This document shows positions 8,032 to 15,766 of a DNA stretch of 64,000 nucleotides, one piece after another. A program made the translations under genes and the position numbers. Source of the stretch: Pseudomonadota bacterium (GTDB lineage Bacteria; Pseudomonadota; Alphaproteobacteria; RF32; CAG-239); NCBI GenBank assembly GCA_018362935.1, contig JAHALQ010000001.1:1-64000 (forward strand), given 5' to 3'. Every line of letters begins with the position of its first letter. Position 1 is the stretch's first letter. The notes under the pieces are model-generated. The model was not told where the DNA came from. It saw only the letters and a program-made list of their open reading frames with translations, and did not search any database.

Positions 8032-9113
8032 TGGCGGATTTCGGCATCTATATTCATTGGCCTTTCTGTAAGAGCAAATGCCCTTACTGCGACTTTTTCA
8101 GCCGTGTCAGAAAAGATGTCGACCAGGATGCGATTGTCGATTCCTATCTGGAAGATATTGCTTTCTACGCCGAAAAAACCGGCCCGCGCCGGGTCACCTC
8201 GATATTTTTTGGCGGCGGCACTCCTTCGCTTTTGTCGCCGCAGAATATTGAGCGCCTGATTAACGCCGTCGGCCGCAGCTGGATATTGGAAACAGACGCC
8301 GAAATTTCGCTGGAGGCCAACCCCAACACGCAAAAGCCGTCATTGTTTGCCGATTTGCGCAACGCCGGAATCAACCGCCTGTCGCTCGGCGTCCAGTCGC
8401 TGGACGATGCGGAACTGAAGTTTCTCGGACGGACGCATAATGCCGCGCAAGCGCTGCGCGCCCTGGAAGAAGTCGTCAAAAACTTTGACAACCATTCCGC
8501 CGATTTGATTTACGCGCTCCCCAACCAAACTGAATCAACATGGCGGCAGACGCTGCGGCAAATTATGGATTTCCGGCTGAAACACCTTTCTTTGTATCAG
8601 CTGACGATTGAAGACGGAACTTTTTTTGCCAAAAAAGGCATACGCCCGCTGGAAGACGAAGCCGCATCAGAAATGTACCTCTCGACTTCCGCTCTGCTTG
8701 AAGAAAACGGCTGGCCGCGTTATGAAGTTTCCAATTACGCGCGGCCGGGCTTTGAATGCCGCCACAACTTGCTTTACTGGCGGGGCGGCGATTACGCCGG
8801 CATCGGCGAAGGCGCGCACGGACGCCTTCATATTGGCGGCCGTTTTTGGGCAACAACACATCCGCGACAAATGGAAGAACTGTCTGCCGAAGAACGCGCC
8901 GAAGAGTTGCTGTTGATGGGGCTGCGCCTCCGCGACGGAATTAGCAAGGAGGCTTTCAAACAAATCTGCGGCCTCTCCTTTGATAATTTTATCAACCGGC
9001 GCCGCGCCAAAGAACTGGCGGAAGCAGGCTTAATTCTAAATACGCCGGAAAACCTGCGGATTTCTCCGGCAGGTTTTCTGGTAATGAATAAAATAATCGA
9101 AGAACTTATTTAG
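8031..9113 (+). CDS. hemW: Radical-SAM heme chaperone HemW
   Basis: 360 residues. The radical-SAM cluster ligands are C13, C17 and C20 in YIHWPFCKSKCPYCDF. The fourth aromatic/Cys region typical of HemW and HemN, the SAM-binding FFGGGTPS (about 61-68) and the C-terminal HemW winged-helix domain are present. HemW was long misnamed coproporphyrinogen oxidase; it inserts heme into target proteins. The stop codon overlaps that of the convergent DUF378 gene, leaving no room for a terminator. Confidence 0.93.
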   Translation: MADFGIYIHWPFCKSKCPYCDFFSRVRKDVDQDAIVDSYLEDIAFYAEKTGPRRVTSIFFGGGTPSLLSPQNIERLINAVGRSWILETDAEISLEANPNTQKPSLFADLRNAGINRLSLGVQSLDDAELKFLGRTHNAAQALRALEEVVKNFDNHSADLIYALPNQTESTWRQTLRQIMDFRLKHLSLYQLTIEDGTFFAKKGIRPLEDEAASEMYLSTSALLEENGWPRYEVSNYARPGFECRHNLLYWRGGDYAGIGEGAHGRLHIGGRFWATTHPRQMEELSAEERAEELLLMGLRLRDGISKEAFKQICGLSFDNFINRRRAKELAEAGLILNTPENLRISPAGFLVMNKIIEELI

Positions 9114-9331
9114 TTCATACGGTGGTTGACAACTTCTTTCAGTGAGCAGGACGGAACAAATATCATAGCCAGAGCCGACAGGCCGACAATAATGTAGGTG
9201 ATGCGGCTCAAAACGCTCATCGGGCCGAACAGATAGGCAATCAGGTCAAAGCCGAAAGCGCCGACCAGACCCCAGTTCAAACCACCGATAATGGTCAAAA
9301 TTAAAGCCAAGTTTCTCCAAAATGTGTTCAT
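9110..9331 (-). CDS. DUF378 small membrane protein
   Basis: 73 residues with two membrane segments. LTIIGGLNWGLVGAFGFDLI is the hallmark of the DUF378 family, whose function is unknown. I placed the start at the internal ATG (MNTFWRN) because it follows a good Shine-Dalgarno (AAAGGAAA). The longer upstream frame lacks such a site and has no family similarity. Its last bases overlap the hemW stop codon on the other strand. Confidence 0.88.
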   Translation of the reverse strand: MNTFWRNLALILTIIGGLNWGLVGAFGFDLIAYLFGPMSVLSRITYIIVGLSALAMIFVPSCSLKEVVNHRMN

Positions 9332-9421
9332 GATGATTTCCTTTTCAAAAAATTTGCACTTTTCACCATATTGATATAAAGTGGCAAACGAAAATTTCAA
9401 CACACCCTTTAGGCAGATTTT

Positions 9422-10120
9422 ATGTACAGCGCCAAATTCCGCACTTTTATTGAGATGTGGCAAAAGGAATATGCCATAGAAAAAACAATCGACGAAAAAG
9501 TCTGCGTCGACCGGGACGGCAATCCCATACCTTGGTATACCTATCCGGCAATAGAATACTTAAGCCAGTTTGACTACTCCGGCAAAAAAATATTTGAATA
9601 CGGCTGCGGAAATTCGTCTCTGTTCTGGGCGGCGCGCGCCGCTTTTGTCACCAGTATAGAAGACAATCCGCAGTGGTTTGACAAATGGCGGAAAGAATTT
9701 CGGGCGCCCAATCTTGAAATCCTTTTGCGCGGCGAGGGAAAAGATTATGAAAACGCCGTATTTGAAAAAGAAGACATGTATGATGTCATTGTTATTGACG
9801 GCAAGCGCCGTGAAAAATGCGGTGTCGCAGCCGTCCGCAAACTGGCGCCGGGCGGCGTTATCATTTTGGATGACAGCGATCGTATCAATACCAGCATGGA
9901 ATACGTCAATACAGTGAAAGAACTGAAAAAAGCCGACCTGATTCAAGTCGATTTTTACGGCTTCTGCCCGATGAATAATTATACCAAAACGACTTCTTTG
10001 TTTCTGCGCCGGGATTTCAATTTTCAAACTCGGCATAAAATCCAGCCAATTAACGGTATCGGCAATTTATGGTCGATGAGTCGTAAAAACCGCAAAGAAT
10101 TCTATCGCAAAAACTCATAA
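9422..10120 (+). CDS. Class I SAM-dependent methyltransferase
   Basis: 232 residues. The Rossmann motif I is IFEYGCGNSSLFWA (from about residue 57), followed by an acidic SIEDNP segment after strand 2 and YDVIVIDGKRRE and LAPGGVIILDD, typical of class I methyltransferases. The PWYTYPAIEYL lead-in is shared with a family of uncharacterised bacterial methyltransferases. The substrate is not predictable. It stands alone on the plus strand between two minus-strand genes. Confidence 0.75.
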   Translation: MYSAKFRTFIEMWQKEYAIEKTIDEKVCVDRDGNPIPWYTYPAIEYLSQFDYSGKKIFEYGCGNSSLFWAARAAFVTSIEDNPQWFDKWRKEFRAPNLEILLRGEGKDYENAVFEKEDMYDVIVIDGKRREKCGVAAVRKLAPGGVIILDDSDRINTSMEYVNTVKELKKADLIQVDFYGFCPMNNYTKTTSLFLRRDFNFQTRHKIQPINGIGNLWSMSRKNRKEFYRKNS

Positions 10121-10121
10121 A

Positions 10122-10144
10122 AAGCCCCGCACAGCGCGGGGCTT
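10122..10144 (-). terminator. Terminator of the large secreted-protein gene
   Basis: AAGCCCCGC / GCGGGGCTT forms a GC-rich 9-bp stem with a 5-nt loop. The T run follows on the minus strand, so it mainly ends the 1317-residue gene. It may also stop plus-strand transcription from the methyltransferase gene. Confidence 0.8.
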
Positions 10145-10149
10145 AACCG

Positions 10150-13100
10150 TTAATTATTAAAATACGACAACGGCAGCGTCTGCCCGCTGATTTCCGCAAG
10201 AGAGCGGTTGCTGTTTATCACGCCGTAACATTTCATTTTGTTGACGTCATACGGACAGACGATGCTTTTCTCACCTACTGTCCTGTCGCAGTTCCCGCGC
10301 GAAAACAGGCTGCTGCACGAGGTCAGTTTGGTAAGGCTGTTGCCTTTTGAATCCGACTCTGTGCCGCTGCCGCCGCCAAGGCTGTTGATATAGTTTTCCA
10401 ACTTAAAGGTCGACATGGAACAGGCATCCTCGGAAGCCGCACAGTTGGAGGTAATGCTGTAAAGCATCGTCTCACCGTCAAACGTGCTCACCAGCTGCGT
10501 ACCGCCAAAGCCATACAGACCGTTTGTAAGAAGGGTGTTACGACTCACGCCGCTCTCATCGTCGCCTTCAAAATAAATTGTTAGCAAGGACTGCTGCGGC
10601 ATAATAACTTTCGACGTATCCGTCGCGATATTCACAGTACCGTAATTAACCATCAAAACGCCGTTGGAAGCAAATGTTGCCTTGCTGCCGCCGACAAACC
10701 CCGCAGGACTGTTTAGAGAAAGCGCGCCGCTGATATTTTGGGTACCCCCGCTGAAAGAACTTTCCGTCGTGGTGACGCTGAAATCTCCCGCAATATTTGA
10801 TACCACTCCGGCATCTGCCGAAACGACGCCTTTAACCGTTTCGATATTAACGGCGCTTCCGGCTTCTACGGACATCCCCGTATTGGCATTGAGGACGATT
10901 CCTTTGCTTGACGGAATAATTGCCGTACTGGTATCAGGGGCAACTTCTTCGCTTGACGAACCAACTGTCGCATTGATATTAATGTCCGCCCCGGCCTTGA
11001 ATGCGAGCTGCCCGTTAACCGCTGACGTACCGCTTATTATTTCAATTGCCGTTTCTGTGGTAATATCTGCGCTTTTTGAGAAAAATCCCTCACAGTTTAT
11101 AGAGCCCATCGGCTTATAACACTTAGGCATTCCGAACGTTACATGCCCGGCGCGTATACCCGTTCCGCCGGCGCTGATGTTTGTCAGCATAAGATAGCTG
11201 TTTGCTTCAAAAATGTTTTTAACCTTAATCAGAGGATGGGCTGTATAGGCTTCCAGTCGCACAACGCCTTCACCGGTATAGCCTTCGTTGCTGATGGTCA
11301 GCGAGCCTTCTGATTCGACGGCAACACTTGACGAGGCTGTTGCCGTGCTTTTAATGTCGGCATCGCCCGTCAGCGTCAGCGTCCGGTTGCCTTCGGAGAA
11401 AATTCCCCAGCTGTTGCCTTCCATACGGACTTTTGTATTATAGGGCCATACCGGGTTTACCCCGCTTAAGTCCTTAAAGACCAGCGCTTTTCCGCCCTCT
11501 ATTGCGAGGTCAACGTAAGAGAACGGCGTGGACGCACCATCAGTATTATACAATGATATGCCAAGAGTTTTGGCATTAACTCTCAGTTTGCTGAAACCGC
11601 CGACACCCGGCGTCATTTTAAGGGTTTCAATTCCGTCGATACCCTTGTCGTAGCCGGTCACGACAATTTGGGCATCCGTATCAACAATCAGCTTCGTCCC
11701 CGTATTTGCGGCGGACACGGTTTTGCCTTTAACCGCCGTTGTACCGTTGACGACCGTTAAACCGCTCAGCCGAACCGCTGAACCGTTGCTGCTGACATCT
11801 TTGATGCCGTAGCCTTCGTTACCCTCAATATAGGCACTATCCAGCAGCACCTCTGCCGCCGAATTGACATATACCGCCGCCGTGTCTGTATTGATTGCGT
11901 CGCGGTAAAAGGTTTCAATTCCCAGTTCCCTGACAACCGCGCTGCCGGTAACGGTCAGTTTTTTTGTACCTGCGCTGCTTCCGTTCGCGTCACTGTTAAC
12001 CAACAGGCGGTATTTTCCGGTCGAACAGTCCCCGGCGTCCAAATCGCAAGGACAGCCGACCGTTTCACCGGCGGCTCCCAGCAATGTTTTGCCGGCCGGC
12101 ACCGACAAAGCTGCGCCAAGTTCGATATCGCCTTCGACAACCACTGTATGAATATTGCTCTGCGCCACTGCTGCCGCCAAATCCTCCGCATTTTTTACAA
12201 CCACCGTACCGCTTTTGCCTTCTGCCCATTGCACGGCACAGCTGTCCTCACCGCGGCATACCCTGCGGGTGGCGTCGCATTTGTCTTTTTCGGTTTTAAC
12301 AACGGTTCCCATACAATAAGACGGGTTACGGTTGGAGTCAAAACAGGTGTCAAACATATCTTCTGCCATACGATAACATGATGTTGCCTGTTGGTCGCAG
12401 CCATCCATTTCCCCGCAGCGGACGCAATAAAGTTTGCGGTTTGCTTCCGGGATTCCCGAAAGCAGGGAATAACTTTCCTGGCCGCCCGACGCCAGCATTG
12501 GCGTTGCGACCCGCGTATTGGCCGTAATCATGCACGCTGAGCCGCGGTCTGTGTCAAACCGCATGTCAACCGGCATTGAACCGACCGAACAATTGGTCGA
12601 AATACTGCCTTTACAAGTTGTCTTACCGTTGGTCCAGCTGCCTGTCGAACAGCGTGAGGGCAGATAAGACGGGCTTCCTGAAAAGCTGATATCGGCCTCA
12701 GAAGTGCCGCCGCAGATTTCAAAAGTGTTTTGTATCGCGCAGCCGCCGATTTGCAATTTCAGTTTTGAAACAGACATATTGGTATTTGACGCATTCAGCG
12801 TGCTGGCCGGACCGACCGCGACGGTTCCCGCGCCGCTTAATTTGCTGCCCGCCGCATATGTTTTTGAGCCGAGCAGGCTGGCCGTTATGCCGCTTTTAAG
12901 CGTGATTGCCGATGGCGTTCCGCTGATTCCGCCGTAAAACTGGGCATTCCCGTTAATATTAAGATTGGTCGCCGCAAGCTCGGGATACACCTCCAAAATT
13001 GAGGAGCTTTTATTGAGATTCAATGTCCCGGCCGTCAGCTTGGCAGACGATGCCGCGCACTGGTTGAAGCCCAGCGTCTTGACTTGTTTGTAATCATAAA

Positions 13101-14103
13101 TATTTTGCGTAACATTGTAATTGCCCGATGCCGTCAGGCTTTTTTTGATGACAATCGGCTTGCCGCTGGAAACGGCTTGCTGGAATTGTGTCGCGTTTTC
13201 AGCAATGGCATAACCCTCGGATTTTAAATGTTCGTCGCAGTCCATCGGTACGCAGCCGCCGGTCAAATCGTCAACCTTATAGCCGCTGACGCAGCTTTTA
13301 GCCTTGTATTTGGTTGAGCCGCCGCACATAACACAATCATAAGTTTCGTTAACATAAGGTATGGCGCTGGGGCTGTCATAACGGTAGCCGCTGCAGTTTG
13401 CTTCGCATTTGCCGCAGCCTGACTCGCATTTAGACGAGCAGCCCGGAACCAGCGTCGTGCACCCGTTGCATTCAGTGGCAACCAGCGGTTTATTGGCATT
13501 TTCCGGCAAATCGCAGGTATTGTTGTTACAGCTTTTGCAAAGGTTACAGCCGTTGCCATAGGTTTCGGCGCAGCCCAGATTAACGCCGTTAACCACGCAG
13601 TTGGCTTCTGTCAGCCCTTCGCAGGGATTATCGCAGGCACGGTAAAATGTGCCGTTGCTTCCTTTGCACACGCCGGTAAACTTTTTTGAAGGGCAGCGGG
13701 AATCATTGGCGGAATAAGTATAGATTGTGGTATCGCAATTGCACTCTTTATAAAGACCGTTGCAGCTGCCGCCGCCGAGTTTGCGGCCTTCGTCGGCACG
13801 GCAGTTGGCAGTCGTATAGGTATAACTGATATCGCAGCCGCAATCGCTGTAACAGGTCAGGTTCGGCGCCGGAGAAAAAACTTTGTTGCAGACCAGCCCG
13901 TGGCTCTGCGCATAGGCCTGGGTAACGCCGGCATAATTTTCACACAAAGTCTGGTATTTTTGAGCCGTGCGTTCATTAACCCTGTCCTTAAACGGGTTTA
14001 CCTTAATATAATCGGGAAGAAGCGTTACTTTTGCATTCGCATTTTCCGCCGCGGCAAAAATACCAAAGGCAATCAGCAGCAACAAGCTTTTGCTTTTTCT
14101 CAT
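10150..14103 (-). CDS. Large secreted Cys-rich beta-helical surface protein
   Basis: 1317 residues with a signal peptide ending near ENANA (residue 24). The first about 290 residues hold 31 Cys in short CxxC, CxC and C-x(3-5)-C spacings. Two long Gly/Ser/Thr/Asn/Val-rich regions (about 300-510 and 640-1220) show the irregular short-strand pattern of right-handed beta-helices. They are separated by a second Cys-rich part (about 520-640), and a short Cys-containing tail ends the protein. No C-terminal autotransporter barrel, LPxTG or PEP-CTERM signal is visible, so the export and anchoring route is unclear. It has its own promoter and terminator. A surface adhesin or envelope role is an inference. 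Confidence 0.75.
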   Translation of the reverse strand: MRKSKSLLLLIAFGIFAAAENANAKVTLLPDYIKVNPFKDRVNERTAQKYQTLCENYAGVTQAYAQSHGLVCNKVFSPAPNLTCYSDCGCDISYTYTTANCRADEGRKLGGGSCNGLYKECNCDTTIYTYSANDSRCPSKKFTGVCKGSNGTFYRACDNPCEGLTEANCVVNGVNLGCAETYGNGCNLCKSCNNNTCDLPENANKPLVATECNGCTTLVPGCSSKCESGCGKCEANCSGYRYDSPSAIPYVNETYDCVMCGGSTKYKAKSCVSGYKVDDLTGGCVPMDCDEHLKSEGYAIAENATQFQQAVSSGKPIVIKKSLTASGNYNVTQNIYDYKQVKTLGFNQCAASSAKLTAGTLNLNKSSSILEVYPELAATNLNINGNAQFYGGISGTPSAITLKSGITASLLGSKTYAAGSKLSGAGTVAVGPASTLNASNTNMSVSKLKLQIGGCAIQNTFEICGGTSEADISFSGSPSYLPSRCSTGSWTNGKTTCKGSISTNCSVGSMPVDMRFDTDRGSACMITANTRVATPMLASGGQESYSLLSGIPEANRKLYCVRCGEMDGCDQQATSCYRMAEDMFDTCFDSNRNPSYCMGTVVKTEKDKCDATRRVCRGEDSCAVQWAEGKSGTVVVKNAEDLAAAVAQSNIHTVVVEGDIELGAALSVPAGKTLLGAAGETVGCPCDLDAGDCSTGKYRLLVNSDANGSSAGTKKLTVTGSAVVRELGIETFYRDAINTDTAAVYVNSAAEVLLDSAYIEGNEGYGIKDVSSNGSAVRLSGLTVVNGTTAVKGKTVSAANTGTKLIVDTDAQIVVTGYDKGIDGIETLKMTPGVGGFSKLRVNAKTLGISLYNTDGASTPFSYVDLAIEGGKALVFKDLSGVNPVWPYNTKVRMEGNSWGIFSEGNRTLTLTGDADIKSTATASSSVAVESEGSLTISNEGYTGEGVVRLEAYTAHPLIKVKNIFEANSYLMLTNISAGGTGIRAGHVTFGMPKCYKPMGSINCEGFFSKSADITTETAIEIISGTSAVNGQLAFKAGADININATVGSSSEEVAPDTSTAIIPSSKGIVLNANTGMSVEAGSAVNIETVKGVVSADAGVVSNIAGDFSVTTTESSFSGGTQNISGALSLNSPAGFVGGSKATFASNGVLMVNYGTVNIATDTSKVIMPQQSLLTIYFEGDDESGVSRNTLLTNGLYGFGGTQLVSTFDGETMLYSITSNCAASEDACSMSTFKLENYINSLGGGSGTESDSKGNSLTKLTSCSSLFSRGNCDRTVGEKSIVCPYDVNKMKCYGVINSNRSLAEISGQTLPLSYFNN

Positions 14104-14135
14104 GACGGATCTCCCACAGCGTGTAATACCTTTTT

Positions 14136-14164
14136 ATTCTAGCAAACCTGCGTTTCAGAATCAA
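14136..14164 (-). promoter_or_regulatory. Promoter of the large secreted-protein gene
   Basis: On the minus strand TTGATT and TAGAAT are separated by 17 bases, ending about 32 bases before the ATG. The start codon also has GGGAG as Shine-Dalgarno. Confidence 0.6.
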
Positions 14165-14258
14165 TATATACTTCAAAGCCTCTTCCGACTCTATCTGAAA
14201 ATCTTTAATTTTTTAATAATACAATTATATATAATCAAAACCTCGGAGATGGCAACAA

Positions 14259-15161
14259 ATGTTATGGATAATCAACGGATTGGTCTATGGATTTTTTACC
14301 GCGCTGTACACGCTGGTCAATCAGGAATACAAATTCAACGGCTATGTTCTGGGCATTTGGCGCGGATTTGGCATCTCGTTGATTTTCTTTCCTTTTCTGT
14401 TTTTTCTGCCGCTTCAGACCAGTGCTTATGCCTGGGCCTTGCTGGTTTTTCAGGGCTGGCTGATTGGCATATATGATTCCCACCTCTTTTTTGCTTCCGC
14501 GCGTTTCGGCGCCGGCGCAACTTCGCGTATGATGACGTTGACTGCGCTTGTCACAACCCTGATGTGGTGGATAATCACCCCCGAATTATTCTTCCGGCTG
14601 GTGCATAACGGCAATGTTTTTATCACCATAATCCTGGTTATGTTCGGCTTTACCGTCAGTTACTGGTATATGATAAAAACCCCGCTCAACAAAGAAATCG
14701 CCGAATACATGACCCCGGCCATTTTCGCACTCGCCGGCATGAGCATCGCCACCAAGGAAATAGCCATGCTCGGACAGAATGTCTGGGCAAACATCACCTA
14801 TTATCTGGTCGTTGCAACCTTTGTCAGCGGAACATATAATATCATTATGTATGCCAAAACCGAGAAACCCGATTATAAAACGTTTGTCAAAACCGTTTTT
14901 AACCGCAAAATTGCTTCTGTCGGCATGTATATCATCAGTTTTTCGGCCGCATTGATTGCCGCCAAAACCATGGCTATGCGCATTGCGCCAAACCCCGGAT
15001 ATGTTGTCGCGCTGGTGCTGACCGCGCCGGTATTTGTGTTTATCCTCAACAGCTATAACCGCATACCCGACAACGTTTCGGTCAAAGCCGGTTTTTCGAT
15101 GCTGTTTTTTCTGGTTTTATTAATGATATTGGTCAACGGCAGCTGGGGCGTCGTTGACTAG
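14259..15161 (+). CDS. DMT-superfamily (EamA-like) transporter
   Basis: 300 residues with about ten hydrophobic segments, the usual topology of drug/metabolite transporters. It starts directly with a membrane helix (MLWIINGLVYGFFTALYTLVN) and has short loops, and a GGAG lies ten bases before the ATG. No substrate-specific motif is evident. Assignment rests on length and topology. It is divergent from the large secreted-protein gene and followed by the long structured-RNA gap. Confidence 0.55.
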   Translation: MLWIINGLVYGFFTALYTLVNQEYKFNGYVLGIWRGFGISLIFFPFLFFLPLQTSAYAWALLVFQGWLIGIYDSHLFFASARFGAGATSRMMTLTALVTTLMWWIITPELFFRLVHNGNVFITIILVMFGFTVSYWYMIKTPLNKEIAEYMTPAIFALAGMSIATKEIAMLGQNVWANITYYLVVATFVSGTYNIIMYAKTEKPDYKTFVKTVFNRKIASVGMYIISFSAALIAAKTMAMRIAPNPGYVVALVLTAPVFVFILNSYNRIPDNVSVKAGFSMLFFLVLLMILVNGSWGVVD

Positions 15162-15186
15162 ACTCATGGAAAAACGGTCTTTTTAA

Positions 15187-15214
15187 TTGCAAATTAACTT
15201 ATCTTGATTATACT
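15187..15214 (+). promoter_or_regulatory. Promoter of structured RNA copy 1
   Basis: TTGCAA (15187-15192) and TATACT (15209-15214) are 16 bases apart. The stretch TGCAAATTAAC and the TATACT box recur in the promoter of RNA copy 2 (36152-36179, minus strand) with the same spacing, so the promoter was duplicated together with the RNA. Confidence 0.65.
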
Positions 15215-15220
15215 TTTCTT

Positions 15221-15382
15221 GCTTGCGGCGTGTTGCCGCAGCGGAGCGTAGAAACTTCTTGTAAATAAAAACTCCTCTTGTGGGGAGCTGCCGATATAAG
15301 CATGCTTGCATGACGAATAAGGCAGGCTGCATTTACACAGTTTCTAACTCCCCGCCTTAATTTTGTTAAGGCGGTTTCTTTT
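15221..15382 (+). ncRNA. Structured RNA, copy 1 (class unknown)
   Basis: An about 160-nt transcript is predicted from the promoter to an intrinsic terminator. It starts with a hairpin (GCGGC/GCCGC). A long closing helix follows: GGAG 15243-15246 with CTCC 15348-15351, TAGAAACT 15249-15256 with AGTTTCTA 15339-15346, and TGTAAAT 15260-15266 with ATTTACA 15331-15337. Inside sit a CTCC/GGAG hairpin (15272-15287) and a CTGCC/GGCAG hairpin (15288-15325). Copy 2 at 35997-36145 has the same helices with compensatory changes. A decayed HTH gene follows, so it could be a small RNA or a 5' attenuator. The loop exposes CUCCUC, an anti-Shine-Dalgarno-like motif. It is not recognisable as SRP RNA or tmRNA; 6S RNA cannot be excluded. 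Confidence 0.65.
15352..15382 (+). terminator. Terminator ending RNA copy 1
   Basis: CCGCCTTAA / TTAAGGCGG is a perfect 9-bp stem with a TTTTG loop followed by TTTCTTTTT. It ends 11 bases before the Shine-Dalgarno of the decayed downstream gene. Confidence 0.85.
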
Positions 15383-15407
15383 TAACAAAGAATAAGGAGT
15401 TTAAACC

Positions 15408-15504
15408 GTGCATATCACATCGAATTTAATTTTGCGGCAGCATCGGCAAAAATATCAAAATTGAACTGGTTGATTACGACCAAACTACAGCTCAACATTC
15501 ATAA
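15408..15504 (+). pseudogene. Remnant of an HTH regulator gene paralogous to 35726-35965
   Basis: AAGGAG and, after an 8-base spacer, GTG give a good start, but the frame stops after 18 codons. A second frame then reads GKNIKIELVDYDQTTAQHS to TAA. The peptide IKIELVD is identical to the C-terminus of the intact HTH protein (KKIKIELVD), and the codons differ mostly at third positions, which suggests common coding ancestry. Most of the gene, including the helix-turn-helix, is missing. The structured RNA upstream is also shared, so the unit looks like a decayed duplicate. The homologous stretch is short, so this stays tentative. Confidence 0.45.
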
Positions 15505-15507
15505 AAA

Positions 15508-15633
15508 GAAAGCCCGGAGAATGGTTCAGATAGAGGTATTTTAAGAGCGAGAAAAATTTTAGTGTACAAAGAAGTACATGAATTTTTCGAACCTCGCAAA
15601 AATGCCTCTGGATGAACCATTACACGAGCTTTC
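15508..15633. repeat. Palindromic intergenic element, copy B1
   Basis: This 126-bp copy is the best-preserved palindrome. The left arm begins GAAAGCCCGGAGAATGGTTC and the right arm ends GATGAACCATTACACGAGCTTTC; about 41-bp arms pair almost throughout. The centre is an inner hairpin with GTGTACAAAGAAGTACATGA at the tip. It lies three bases after the HTH remnant and is in tandem with B2. Confidence 0.85.
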
Positions 15634-15635
15634 CT

Positions 15636-15759
15636 GAAAGCTCGGAGAATGAGTCATATAATAAGAAACTAAGGTGGAAAAAGCGCAGCGTACTAAAGCG
15701 TACGTGAGCATTTTTCCAACCTGCTGTTTCTGTATTAGATGACCATTATAGGAGCTTTC
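15636..15759. repeat. Palindromic intergenic element, copy B2
   Basis: This 124-bp element begins two bases after B1. The arms GAAAGCTCGGAGAATGAGTC... and ...TGACCATTATAGGAGCTTTC pair imperfectly, and the tip reads GCGTACTAAAGCGTACGTGAGC. The arm interior (ATAATAAGAAACTAAGG) resembles copies A2 and D, while the ends resemble B1 and C, which ties the variants into one family. It ends eight bases from the holA stop codon. Confidence 0.85.
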
Positions 15760-15766
15760 CTCCCCA

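Noticed and set aside
9332..9463. N-terminal extension of the DUF378 gene
   Set aside because: The added 44 residues have no family similarity, and the internal ATG has the good Shine-Dalgarno.
15221..15382. RNA copy 1 as SRP RNA or tmRNA
   Set aside because: The SRP apical loop (GGAAGCAGCC-type) and the tmRNA tag frame or tRNA-like ends are absent. 6S RNA remains possible but is not supported by a recognisable motif.
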